Shown here piece by piece: positions 12,701 to 22,924 of a stretch of 64,000 bases of DNA; within the stretch, counting starts at the first letter, position 1, and every line of letters begins with the position of its first letter. Source of the DNA: Membranipora membranacea (lineage: Eukaryota > Bryozoa > Gymnolaemata > Cheilostomatida > Membraniporidae). The stretch is taken from positions 19,654,001-19,718,000 of the forward strand of contig OU612065.1 in the NCBI GenBank assembly GCA_914767715.1, in the 5' to 3' direction. Made by a program: the position numbers and the translations under genes. Below the pieces are notes generated by a model, which was given only the letters and a program-made list of their open reading frames with translations, did no database searches and was not told the origin of the DNA.

Positions 12701-14199
12701 CTAGAGTTGAGAATTTTCTGAACTTATTTTCAAAAGTTTACATTGTAAAAGTTATCATTTTGGATTTGACAAAATTCTCAGGTCAGAAAAATCAAGGAGT
12801 TGGAAGTACAACTCCTTGGCCAAATCCAAAACTAAATCAGAATTTTCTTCCTATAGGGTAGCTAAGTTGGGCCTTTCATGCTATAAGAGCGAAAAGTCTG
12901 TAAGCTTTAATAATGATGTTCTGCATTATCATGGCACAAATCAAAGTTGAATGGCACGAGCAAAGCAATGATGTATATAACTTGAGCAGTAGCGCTTAGA
13001 TCTTTGACTAGAAAACATATTTTGTCAGCACAATCGATTCATTGTTCTGTTTTGCTTATTTTACGTACCAGGTATTTACTTGACGGCGTTGATGTGCATC
13101 ACAGCCATGTCCACAACAGCTCACGTTGTGTGTGATAAGCTTGTGGCCTCATCCAAAGTCAGGAACCAGGTACCTTACCTGGCAAATAAGGTAAGTGAAT
13201 GAGTAAAAATAATTAAGTAGACTTATAATTATTCCAGCATTGGGGTTTTTGCAAAGCGCATGGACATAAGCAGTTGTTATATGAAGCAAAGAATACAAAA
13301 ACAAACTCTTTGTTGCCGGTGAGAATAATTGGGAGTTGTCCTCTTAATGTCAATGAGGGGACAACTCCGCATACTTTAATGCATATTTATTATTTATAAC
13401 CGTGAATATGATATTGATAAATCAATTAGTCAATGATCAGTCAGTTACACTAGGGTCATGATCAGGATGACATTCAAACTCATTAAATGATTGAAAGATT
13501 ATTTGAGATTAAAATTCTTGTCTAATGAATGAACAATCATGACAGGAAAAGTTGTATTCAAGCTCAGCCTACAATCTAGCATAGTATAGCATAGTAACAA
13601 TACTTACCTGCCTACTAGCATTCCCTTGTTCTTCATGTCACTGTTTCTTTTAGCTCATCTACCGCCTCGCCAGGTTATGTCAAAATAACAAACTGTTAAA
13701 TAAGAAAAAAGAAGATGAGGGTGAAGAAAATGAAGAGTTTGTGTATGAAAACGGAAACACTATAGAGCTAAAAGAGAATGGATCAAAGGAACAAAATGGT
13801 ACAAAACCAAAACAGGGAATGAAACTGGAAACTGGCAAAAGAGATCTGCTAGGACCATCGAGTAATGGACGCTTGAAAAGGGGCGCTTCACAAATGGAAA
13901 GAGTTAGGAGATTGAACACTCGCCAGAAGAGAGGGCAGTCTGTATCGTTTACACCTGGCAATTTAGGGAAACAAAAGAAGCCTTTAAATGATGACACTGA
14001 AGAAGGACTACAAGGGCTGTTCCACCATCTCAAGATAAGACAGGATAAAATGAGAACAGAGTTCCAAGAGACAGCAAAGTGGTACAAAGTAGCCACCAAA
14101 ATGGATAAGATTTTCTTTTGGGGGTACGGAATTTCAGTCACCATTCTCACATTTTATGCTTTCATTTTCAAACCTATGCAGAAGGATGTACAGTTGTAG
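6783..14199 (+). CDS. Nicotinic acetylcholine receptor alpha-type subunit, complete (copy 2)
   Basis: Pentameric ligand-gated channel subunit of the plasma membrane. Exons: 6783-6855, 9180-9313, 10306-10460, 11337-11526, 11842-11979, 12422-12641, 13072-13190 and 13654-14199, totalling 1575 nt (524 aa), in frame throughout. Exon 1 encodes a hydrophobic signal peptide. Then come loop A (WLPDIVLYN), the Cys-loop (Cys157-Cys171), loop B (GSWAYDG), loop C with vicinal Cys221-Cys222 ([11 protein letters not shown]), M1 (about 244-262), M2 (about 272-291), M3, a basic polar intracellular loop (about 343-490) and M4 (about 495-515). The start is the first ATG of the signal peptide. M2 is odd: IDEK replaces the usual SGEK, 4' is Gln (275) and 9' is Phe (280) where Leu is nearly invariant. 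Exon 2 needs the second AG of a CAGAG acceptor to keep frame. It follows copy 1 by 2.6 kb on the same strand, so the pair is probably a tandem duplication. Confidence 0.93.
7816..7920. repeat. Imperfect tandem duplication in nAChR copy 2 intron 1
   Basis: About 45 bases at 7816-7861 recur at 7876-7920. Both read ACAATA..TGTGGTATC..T..CCTTG.CAT, about 75-80% identical by eye. Intronic and non-coding. Confidence 0.6.
8612..8660. repeat. Near-perfect hairpin in nAChR copy 2 intron 1
   Basis: Arm 8612-8633 (TTAGAAACGGCCAAACCCTG and onward) pairs with 8639-8660 with one G/T-type mismatch and a loop of about 5 bases. It could be a tiny fold-back element or a structured intronic RNA. Confidence 0.75.
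9283..9533. repeat. Duplication of an exon-intron boundary
   Basis: The end of receptor exon 2 and its intron start (about 9283-9394) recur at about 9431-9533. Both hold TTCACTTTCCATCAAGTACT followed by TGACGTGG. In the second copy the donor reads gtgaat instead of gtaagt, and no acceptor-linked exon precedes it. I read it as a dead partial duplicate rather than an alternative exon. Confidence 0.75.
9699..9740. repeat. 9-bp tandem repeat
   Basis: About five variants of the 9-mer TCCACAAAG (TCCACAGAG, CCCACAAAG) in a row within an intron. Small simple repeat. Confidence 0.6.
10221..10269. repeat. Short inverted repeat in intron
   Basis: CTGGAATTCCCA at 10221-10232 is the exact complement of TGGGAATTCCAG at 10258-10269. 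It lies shortly before receptor exon 3. Confidence 0.6.
10976..11170 (-). mobile_element. tRNA-derived SINE
   Basis: Read on the minus strand from 11170, the element begins GGCGGAGGCTCAGTTAGTTA, resembling a pol III A box. About 50 bases on it carries GTGGGTTTCGAATCCCAC, a tRNA T-arm and B box. The tRNA-like head occupies about 11095-11170 and an unrelated body of about 110 bases follows. It sits antisense in an intron of nAChR copy 2. It is not a functional tRNA: the acceptor stem does not close into a mature tRNA. The family was not identified. Confidence 0.8.
11582..11711. mobile_element. Fold-back (MITE-like) element in nAChR copy 2 intron
   Basis: Arm 11582-11628 pairs with 11662-11710 at roughly 85% identity by eye. 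Both hold AAAGACCAATGCATG and, inverted, CAGTAACTCATGA. The spacer is about 33 bases. No coding capacity, so at most a non-autonomous DNA element. Confidence 0.75.
12793..12818. repeat. Small hairpin CAAGGAGTTG / CAACTCCTTG
   Basis: Perfect 10-base arms at 12793-12802 and 12809-12818, in the intron after the M2 exon. Similar in core to other GAGTTG hairpins in this window. Confidence 0.6.
13332..13368. repeat. GAGTTGTCC-type hairpin
   Basis: GGAGTTGTCCTCTTAAT pairs with AATGAGGGGACAACTCC with two or three mismatches. It is one member of the recurring small hairpin class seen also at 19210, 43248, 48918 and 51048. Confidence 0.65.
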
Positions 14200-14339
14200 T
14201 GTCATTGCCTTTGAAAATGACGTGCTTTTAATATGTTAGAATTCAAAACGACAAATCTTATGAGCACAGAATTGTTTTTTATCTGATGCACATTTTCCAT
14301 GACTATATTATGCTACAAGTTTGTTATTTTAATTAAATG

Positions 14340-14345
14340 AATAAA
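14340..14345 (+). terminator. Candidate poly(A) signal of nAChR copy 2
   Basis: AATAAA about 140 bases after the stop codon, a usual distance. This is the best-placed poly(A) signal in the window. Confidence 0.6.
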
Positions 14346-15254
14346 GGATAATTAATTTTTTATATCTCAAAGCTCACAATTTTGAAAACAGTAACAAGAT
14401 CGCAGTTTGTATTACTAAATAAGAGTCGGTTATTGGAGTTGCTTTACAGTTGAACAATCAATGCTGGTTGCCAGCTGAGCACGTAATGGTATCATGAAGG
14501 AATGCGAAGCATCCAATTTATTTCAACGAACAAAACATCTTCTCAGATAAATATAGGAAGCTGAAGTCTTGATGCGTTAATAGAATGGGGTTAAACAGAC
14601 TGTTTTGGCGAAGTTTGAATGTTAAAGTTATTACCCGTTGGCATTTGCCTTATCGATGAACGCAGGACCATAAAACCGCCATCTGGAACATGATTGAGCC
14701 AACGCAGAAGACTTCCCCAGTTCTCATTCACGTTGTTGCGACCATCCTGCTCGTTCATATCACTATAAAAAATGAAGTTGGGTAAGTAACAACATAGCAG
14801 CAAACTGACAATCGACAGTTATATATAATTATCATTTTATTCTCATCAGGAAGGGTTATTAGGAGTGATGGGGGTCGACTTGTGGAAAGGGTCTGATGGC
14901 TATTTATGTACATCTATGGCTATTAGTCATTCCATTATAACATGTTATAGTACAGTTATCTAGAAATGTATGTTGGTTGTTGTATACAACGGTTCCCTAA
15001 AAGTAACTAAATTGAATACGCTCATGTCTGTAGTGAACATGACTTCTACAACTGAACTTAATCTTGTTCATTCCAAAAATAATTTCAGTTGTGGAACTCC
15101 TGTTTCATGAGTTTGCATCACAGGCCTTTTGATGATGGTGCAAGTCATATGTCATGATGATTGAGTGCTTCAGTGGTCAATAATTGGAGGCTATTTTTAG
15201 CAGGGAGTTAGAAACTTTATCTACATACTTCTCCGAGCATTCCTTGTGCCATAT
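14346..15254. other. Intergenic region between nAChR copy 2 and the Varp-like gene
   Basis: No exon or recognised repeat seen. The right end borders the first copy of the duplicated promoter and first-exon segment. Confidence 0.45.
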
Positions 15255-15865
15255 GAAACACATTGATCAAAGATCAAGTACACGCAGGCACAAAGTCATG
15301 TGCGGTCTAAAGAGAAAGTGATTACCCAAGCATGAGAATCTATGGTGCCGCTTCTACCAAGTTGATGGGTACATGTTTATAGAGGAACCCTTAGCCGACC
15401 TTCGTTATGACAATGTGCCTCAAAAATTTAACTGTCTTGTGCACAGCAGATTGTGAATGGATTGTGCCTTCATTTGGATGAGTTGTGGGTTTGACATTTC
15501 TGTGTTGTAGCGTCAGGTTAACATTCAGGATATAATATTATTACAATACACCAACCACAAATAAATGCAGCGAACTGAAAAGATACAGAGAAGCTATACT
15601 AATTGTTCTGAAACTGCTGTTTTAAATTAATTAGAGGAACATAGGTACTGCACAAAGTTTCATAACAATGTCACATTCAGATGGACTGGAGTTGTATACC
15701 TTCTACAACCATGTTGTACTGGTGAGTAATGGAACAATTGTCTGGGTGTTCAGAGGCTGAAATGGAAAGAGCCAATTTTCAGAGCTATAGTATGTGTGTG
15801 TACTACTTTCCAATAGTAGCTAACATATCCCCTCACCACTCCACTGTCAGTAAACTTTTACCTCA
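15255..15865 (+). repeat. Direct repeat copy A (upstream region plus first exon)
   Basis: A segment of about 600 bases resembles 16195-16925 along most of its length. Shared landmarks in order: AAAGTCATGTG..CTAAAGAG, then TATAATATT.TTACAATACA, then the ATG exon, the gtgagt donor, and TTTTCAGAGCT with TAGTAGCTAACA in the intron start. It therefore carries upstream region, exon and splice donor together. Divergence is moderate, with several indels. Confidence 0.8.
15668..15721 (+). CDS. Alternative first coding exon A of the Varp-like gene
   Basis: ATG at 15668 opens 18 codons (MSHSDGLELYTFYNHVVL) ending at a gtgagt donor in phase 0, the same phase as exon B. Joined to the exon at 17451 it would give a protein one residue longer. 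Relative to exon B it reads YTFY instead of NPFY, losing the NPF tripeptide that human ANKRD27 also has near its start. The frame and donor are intact, so it may be used as an alternative start, but expression cannot be judged here. Confidence 0.55.
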
Positions 15866-16194
15866 GTTTCAAGCTTGTAGGCCAATTACTGTCACACTCA
15901 CTGTGGGTTAAAAAAGTCACTACAGGAAAAATCACTAAATGTGCATGTTCCTTTGAGCATGAACATAGGACTACTGAATTTCCTGACTTTTGGGCTTTGA
16001 GTCCTATATATCTATGGCATGGTGGGAGCGAAAGGCTGCAGTTAAGGAATAGGATGTGAGGGTTGACTAGCCTGGGCAGGCTAAGGCCAAGGGTTGACCC
16101 CTTGTGTACCAACTAATTTGCTTTTCCATTCACTCAGTGACATACTCAGCTCGACAAAGTGTTTAGTACATGTGTGTATTGAAGTACCTGTGCA

Positions 16195-16925
16195 ATCTGA
16201 AACACATTGCTACAATCATAACTAAAAAAAGTACACACAAAGTCACAGTGACAAACTAAAAGTCATGTGCATTCTAAAGAGAAAGTGATTACCAAAGCCT
16301 GAGAATCTTTAGTATCTACTTGATTGCTTCAAACAATGTGATGGGCAGGTCAACTAAGTTCATCATGAATCTTAATTATTCACTATGTCAATATGCTTCA
16401 AGGTCAAACATTACTTCCGGTTAAAATTTTCTGCCCAAGAAAATTACCTCTCAGGTGCTCTCAGCGTCTGTGACCACTTTGTTCAGCCACCAACTTATGA
16501 GTGGTAAATGCCCTCAACTTGTGCAATTTGAATTATCATTGATTGCCGTTGTGCTGCAGCTCCAGATTATATTTCATGGTATAATATTGTTACAATACAA
16601 GGACCACAAAGATATACAGTCAGTGAACAGAAAGAAAAGGAGCAGCAGTGGAGTGAATGAAATAAATATATACTATACTTCAACTGTTCTATATTTTGTT
16701 GTTTCAAACTAGTTGGAAGACAAGATAGGTAATGCACAAACTATCATGAGAATGTCACATTCAGATGAACTGGAGTTGAATCCATTCTACAACCATGTGT
16801 TGGTGAGTATGACAGCAGTTATCTGTGTGATCAGAGCCTTGCAGGGAATAGAATTTTCAGAGCTGTGATTGTGATATGTGTACTTTCTTATAGTAGCTAA
16901 CAATGACTCTCCTCACCTTCAGTGA
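16195..16925 (+). repeat. Direct repeat copy B (upstream region plus first exon)
   Basis: Partner of 15255-15865, starting about 0.95-1.07 kb downstream. It contains the ATG exon at 16752-16802. It is longer than copy A mainly through insertions before the exon. Confidence 0.8.
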
Positions 16926-19900
16926 ACTGGTCCAACTCATATTTAAATTTTGATGAAGGACGTACGTAGAACAAGTTTTTTCCCCCTGTGGTGGCGGTGA
17001 GATATTGCAAAAGTCGGGTAGGCCTATTGAGGCGCCGCAATACCTGACTTTTGCAATATCCCTCTGCCACCAAAGAGGGAACAACTTGTTCTAAGATGTA
17101 CTGAGGGCACAAATTTGGAAACCCTCAAACCTGCTTATTGGCCTCACAAACTTTGTTGAAAAAAAACAATCAAGTTATTTTTATATTGTCTGCTCGAACT
17201 GCTCGTAATAATATTGCCTTCCGTTCTAATCGATGTCGCGTTCTTGGCTGTGAGTGTCATAGCAAACAAGACAGGCTGTTGTATAAATAAATGTTCCTCT
17301 TATTCATGTATCACTATGGGCACTGCATTTTTTATGCCCTCTTGCTCACTTTCCATATCACCTTTCGAATTCCTAAAAAGGCTACTGATTAATTTTATAG
17401 CGACTCTTAGAACATTTAACACGCAAACAAGTATTTTCTTTGTGTTGTAGAATCGACAAAGATACCTACATGAAGTTCTGGTGACTGGTGGTGTGCTTTG
17501 TATTCCAGTGGCGTCTTCAATTCAGAAAGGCCATATCAGTGACGTCTTCACTGGTAAGTTTCAATATATTAATGTTTTTAAAGGCTTTTGCCAAAAACAT
17601 GTCGCTTTTCTTAGCAATATCTAATCTGAATTTTCAAAACAGAAGATACAATATCTAAGTACAGTCTTGTATTTTGGGTGCTTTGATGTGCCCTTGTACT
17701 GATGAATTAACCAACTTCCATGTCTGTTGTAGACTTGCATATACTGAAACCTTCTCCACTGTATAAAGGGTAGGTTTTACGATTCTTTGTTCATTGTTTC
17801 ATGGTCAGCGCCTCACACTGTGATTATTATATGTGACTATGTGAGCCTCCTGTTCCTTAGGATATTCCATAGTCTTTTAGGCATAAAAGTTTCTTTTGCC
17901 CTGTAATCTTGCGCAGCTCAAGTTAACCCTGGATTTGCACTTTAGAACCATAAATAATCTTGTAAAGGGAATAGTGGTTCCATGAATGTAGACCTCAAAA
18001 ACAGAATGTGAAAGAAATTGCTGAGATTGATTTTCCTAACTGTATTCATTCCAAATACCACACGCAAAGGAATATGTAAATATGTGTGTATTCTAGTCTA
18101 TGCCTGTAGTCTAACCCTCACCATCACCCTCATCATCAGAAATACCAGTGTGATTGTAATGCCAACATATTCATTCGGACAGAACATGTATCCCAAGATT
18201 TGTTCATTAAAAGTGAAACATTGTCCCCAAACTGAACTCAGTTTTACAAATCCCTCCTTGGAATAATTTTGCCGTGCTATCAGTGGCTCATCAGCAAATG
18301 TCACAGTCTGAGATGACTGAAACTGGTGATTGGACGCTGTGTGAGAAATACAACAATAAGTATAACGAATATAGTAAAGTATACATGGATGTCGAATCTA
18401 ACTTCCTCTTCATTTCAATATTGGCGCGTCTATTTTATGGCATCTTCATATTTGGTCTCTCTCTAACTTTAGGGAATACAGCACAGTGTACAAAAAGACA
18501 AGTAATAACCAACCACTGAATATAACATGGGACCAGACAAACAAAACACTAGTCAGCGAGTCATCAGGTACGCCTTATATTATAATGACTAGTATTTCCT
18601 TAGTTGAGTAGAGATTACATCAAGTCACTGTTTACTGTCTCACTGAGGACAGGAAAGCAATTATTGTGTTTTTATTCGTTCATCTTTTACTCTGATTTAA
18701 GGAGCTACACAGATTTTATATTCGGAGAATGCATATTTACAGGTGAGTGAAATTAATGTATGGTGTAATATGATCTACTGAAGCCTGGATGTTATCAATT
18801 ACAATCAGAATATCATTACCAATATCTATGACTGCACACAGATACTGATAAGATAAAAGCTAATATATGGTCACGATAATATGATATCTATTTGTAGAAA
18901 GTAAAGTACACAGTGTTACTTATCGAAAGACCTTTACATTCTATCAGATCTCAGGTTAGTGGTCCAATATATCATGTAATATAACATGTTGATAGACATT
19001 TGATTACTGCATAAAATAGTATTTAATGTTTATGAGATTATTCAAGGCGATGGTGTCCTTCAATAGATAGTGCATACGGTAGAGGAGATTATGATACTAC
19101 TGACTGTATTGAACAACCTATGATGGCCTATGATTGAAACTGCTGATAAGACAGGGTTTTTGACACAACGCCATGATAAACAACTTCTCATGTCATTATT
19201 AGCTAACTTGAGGAGTTGTCCTCTTTTTGTACAAGGGTGAATAACTCGAATATGGCCAACCCTGTTTTCTCTTATTTAACGTGCGTTTTATATCCAATAG
19301 TTACTTTATTATAATTTTGGTTCTCTGATTGTAGGGTGTCTCACAATCCACCCATGTATCCTCAGATAGCCTCACAATCGACAATACATCTCTCAGACAC
19401 GTAGATAGTTATCTTAAATCGTTAGCAAAGTTTGTAAGTAGTATATCACGACTGCCATCTCCTTGTCTTTTCCTCCCAATTCATTGGTTGATTGCTTCAA
19501 ATAATGCAATATGATCATGAGAAAATATATTGTAAGTTGATTTAGATCATATGTGCTAAGATTTCGAACTGCTATTGATACTGGTAAGCTAGATACTGCC
19601 AAGCTTGTTTTAAATTGAAATTTTGTTTGTTTGTCAGAAAATGGGAGACTTGCAGCGAGAGATACAGTTATTTAAGTCCAAATATATAGTTCTACCCCAG
19701 TTTCTAAATGATGCTGCAGACAAGCTGGAAAATATTACTGAGAAATTCCTTCAACAATACCAGTATTCTAAACAACTACATTACGCAGTGCTAAGGTAAT
19801 GTCTTATAAAATAATAATGACTACACTTTTGCTATCTGATGCTCTTTTACAAGCTGTTAAGAATAATATTCTTTCTCACACTAGTAATGGAATAGTAAGA

Positions 19901-22893
19901 AAACCATGTCTATATGGGATGTATAAGAAAAGGCCACTTTGTCACAGATTGTGAACGTACTGCAACTCCTAGACCTCTGACAATGACAAGAGCATTTTGT
20001 ATTGTAAATGGAAAAAGAAACATAAAATTAAATTATATGTCGCTAAAATTATACATTGAAGTGTTTGTTCTGATATTTTTGAATTCTTCAAAAATAGTAC
20101 TTGCCGTTGTATACACACTGTCATAACAATTGTAAGCATGATGAAGTTACTGTTCCAAATTGGAGTTTTGCTTCACGCCATGTCGCACACAGTGTTACCA
20201 TTGTCGAAATATCGTTTCTTCATTTCAGCTTTGTGCATCATCATACTTTTGACCACATCTTTAGACTGGTCCAGGAAACTTCAGAGTCTGAGAGTAACTT
20301 ATATCACCAGCAATGTCTCCATATGCAGGTATGGTCTTGTTTGTGGTATACATAATGAAGAGAGAGATATTTCCTTGGCCAGTTCAGACAAAAAGGAAGA
20401 TTTAAATAGTCTAAATACTTCATACATCCACACAAAAAATGCGATGGAAATTCTACGGCGCAAGCAATATGGACTAGTAAACTTTCACTCTGAAAAATGT
20501 ACACAGAGTTCTCTGTTTTATAACTAAGAATGTAAAACTAATAAACATTGCTTGCATATGTTACAGTTTTATTTTGTTTCAGTTTATCATATCTTCTGTA
20601 GGATGAGAGTATATCATTGAGTGACTTCAGCCTTCCAGATGTAAGCGCATTACTATTAGAGATCGGCACCTCAACCAGTCCTCTGCAGATCATGTCTCTG
20701 CTTAAACTTACTCTAGTGAGTTCAGCCATTAAGGATGTTTATTTCATAGTGACCCCCCCCCCCCCACTACCTTCTTGTGAACTAACCTAGTGTGAAACAG
20801 GATGTTTTTAGATTTTATAAATGTGGGTGGGACTCGTGATTGATATTACCCAGAGCTTCCTCATTGGTGTTTATTAATGAATAAGGGTACTTCTTTCAGG
20901 GTTTTGAGCCAAACCGTCTTAATCATTGGACAGCTAGGAGTTGTTCTTTCTTTGGTTTTTTGAAGATAGCTCCCAATTACACTATGTAACTTTATTTCCG
21001 ACACAAACAAGCTCATGTTTAGTTTCAAGTCCATCTCTTCCTCCTTGATCATTGATACATTACACCCTTTTCTGGTTTTAGGATGAGATATGCAGAGGTG
21101 CTAATGTACTGAGTGGCGCCCAAGGTATGCTAACTTAACTATGATTTATTGGTGGTCACCATAAAACCATACCATAGCAGTTTTTACCAGTAATCCAATA
21201 ATCCCCAATGATTTTGAAACATTTGATTACAATCAATGGGTGACAAGCATTACAATAGGTTGGATGTATTGTTAGAGCTGTAAAGCCATAACTATTTTCA
21301 GTTTAGAGAAAAACTTATTTTAAATAAAAAGAGTGGAAACTGCAATAATTCTGCAATCTATTTGAATACTAATTTACAAAATTTTTTTCATGTTTCCTCA
21401 TTTTTCAGTCTTATTTTCATCTGATTGTAGAGGAGATGTCCACTGATGATCTAATACCAGTGTTGGTGAGTTGTGGGTAAAATTGCACGGAAACATAAAA
21501 CCGAGCACATACTACAGTGCACATCAAATTTTTTACCCGCTAAGTCAGTACCTTGCTATCAACAAGCATAAAAAAAATACAAACATGAACATGGGGTCAT
21601 TCTGGAAAAGCAATCAATGATTTCAAAACCCGGTTCGTGGACTGGTGCATTCGGACTTTATTCTATCATCACTTCAGTATCCTCCCTTCAGATTTCAGCA
21701 TTCCCACTTCCAATATTACACTACGGGACTTTCAATTAGTATGAGCAAGGCTTTTTGAACCCAGTCCACTCTCAGAATCTATTTTGACCTTTTAGAAAGG
21801 AAAATTCATTCCCAAACTGACTCTACTCTACCAAAAAGGGAGCAATTTGGGAAAAAGATCTCCTAACAGCAATGATTGATCATAATATACCAATTTTGGC
21901 AGGTTTTAATTGGAAGACCTCATTGGGGCCCTTATATTGATATTGAGAGACTCAGCTGGGAACACTATGTTGATGTTACAGATCGACGTACTGGTGCGCA
22001 GTGGAGATATAGACTTTCCATCCTTACTTACCTATGTCAGAATATTCGGAAAAGATATTATGGATTTCCACGAGGCTTTTGAGTGAGTAATATCTTACCT
22101 GACTCATACTCCGCTTGAAGGCACTCTTCTTCTGATTTAATTTGAGCCTTTAAACAGCTTAGTCTCATGTATTAGAAAGTTTTATATCTAAACCTGGCTG
22201 TTGATTAAGGTTGATTAAAATCCGATGTCATATCACTCGCCCATCCCGAGGCATGGGCGGCGAAATATTAATGCCTTAATGGCTGTGCCATGTTGTAGCC
22301 GTATCGTACATCAAATTGATCCATCAATGGTAAAAATTCAATTTGTCTTGTGAAATCTAAACATCATGCCTGACATGCTCACATGCCACCATCGTTATCT
22401 TGTGGTAACAATATCGAATAAGATGTTATCTTTAACTTGATACTCAGCCGTATGTTGTATCTGAAATATTGGAACTTGAACAGCACTCAATATTATTTAC
22501 TACCTCAGGTCGTGAAAATTGCAAAAGATTCATCTGTGTTTTGTGTATCGAGTAATTGGCAGGCTTTACTCCACTATTGAATAACCCAACCATTTGGGAA
22601 ACTCAACAGACTTTCCTGTATTGCATCAATGTATCAATCAAAGTAAGTCTATTTACAGATTTACTCTTGCTACATATCGAGCGGCTGTGCAGTATATCTC
22701 AGATTTTAATATAGAGCAATTTAGACAAACTGACAACCTTCCTCGAGCGGAACAAGCACCACAGGTAAGTACACGGACAGTGGGAGGGGTTTTACATTAT
22801 ACACAATCGGGATGTACATTATTTTCATATCTTTTTTCCAAACATGCATGGTCATATACTTAATAATAATTGATAAAATAATATAATACTATT

Positions 22894-22924
<31 letters not shown>

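Noticed and set aside
13680-14150. 156-codon minus-strand open frame
   Set aside because: Antisense shadow of the final nAChR exon; it is low-complexity Ser/Phe-rich because the sense strand is Lys/Glu-rich.
16857-17112. Two minus-strand open frames of about 70 codons
   Set aside because: They cross an inverted repeat and have no family similarity.
20138-20527. 129-codon plus-strand open frame
   Set aside because: Overlaps the true exon 20229-20328 in another frame. The exon's frame matches the Varp middle region and splices in phase.
21876-22082. Long open frame ending at 22082 that continues the Varp-like exon at 21465 as a 60-codon exon from 21903
   Set aside because: It ends in a stop directly before a strong donor and breaks the VPS9 domain. 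Another frame, from the acceptor before 21982, gives a good VPS9 segment (LLTYVRIFG, HEAFE) and joins the next exon in phase, so the long frame is a shadow.
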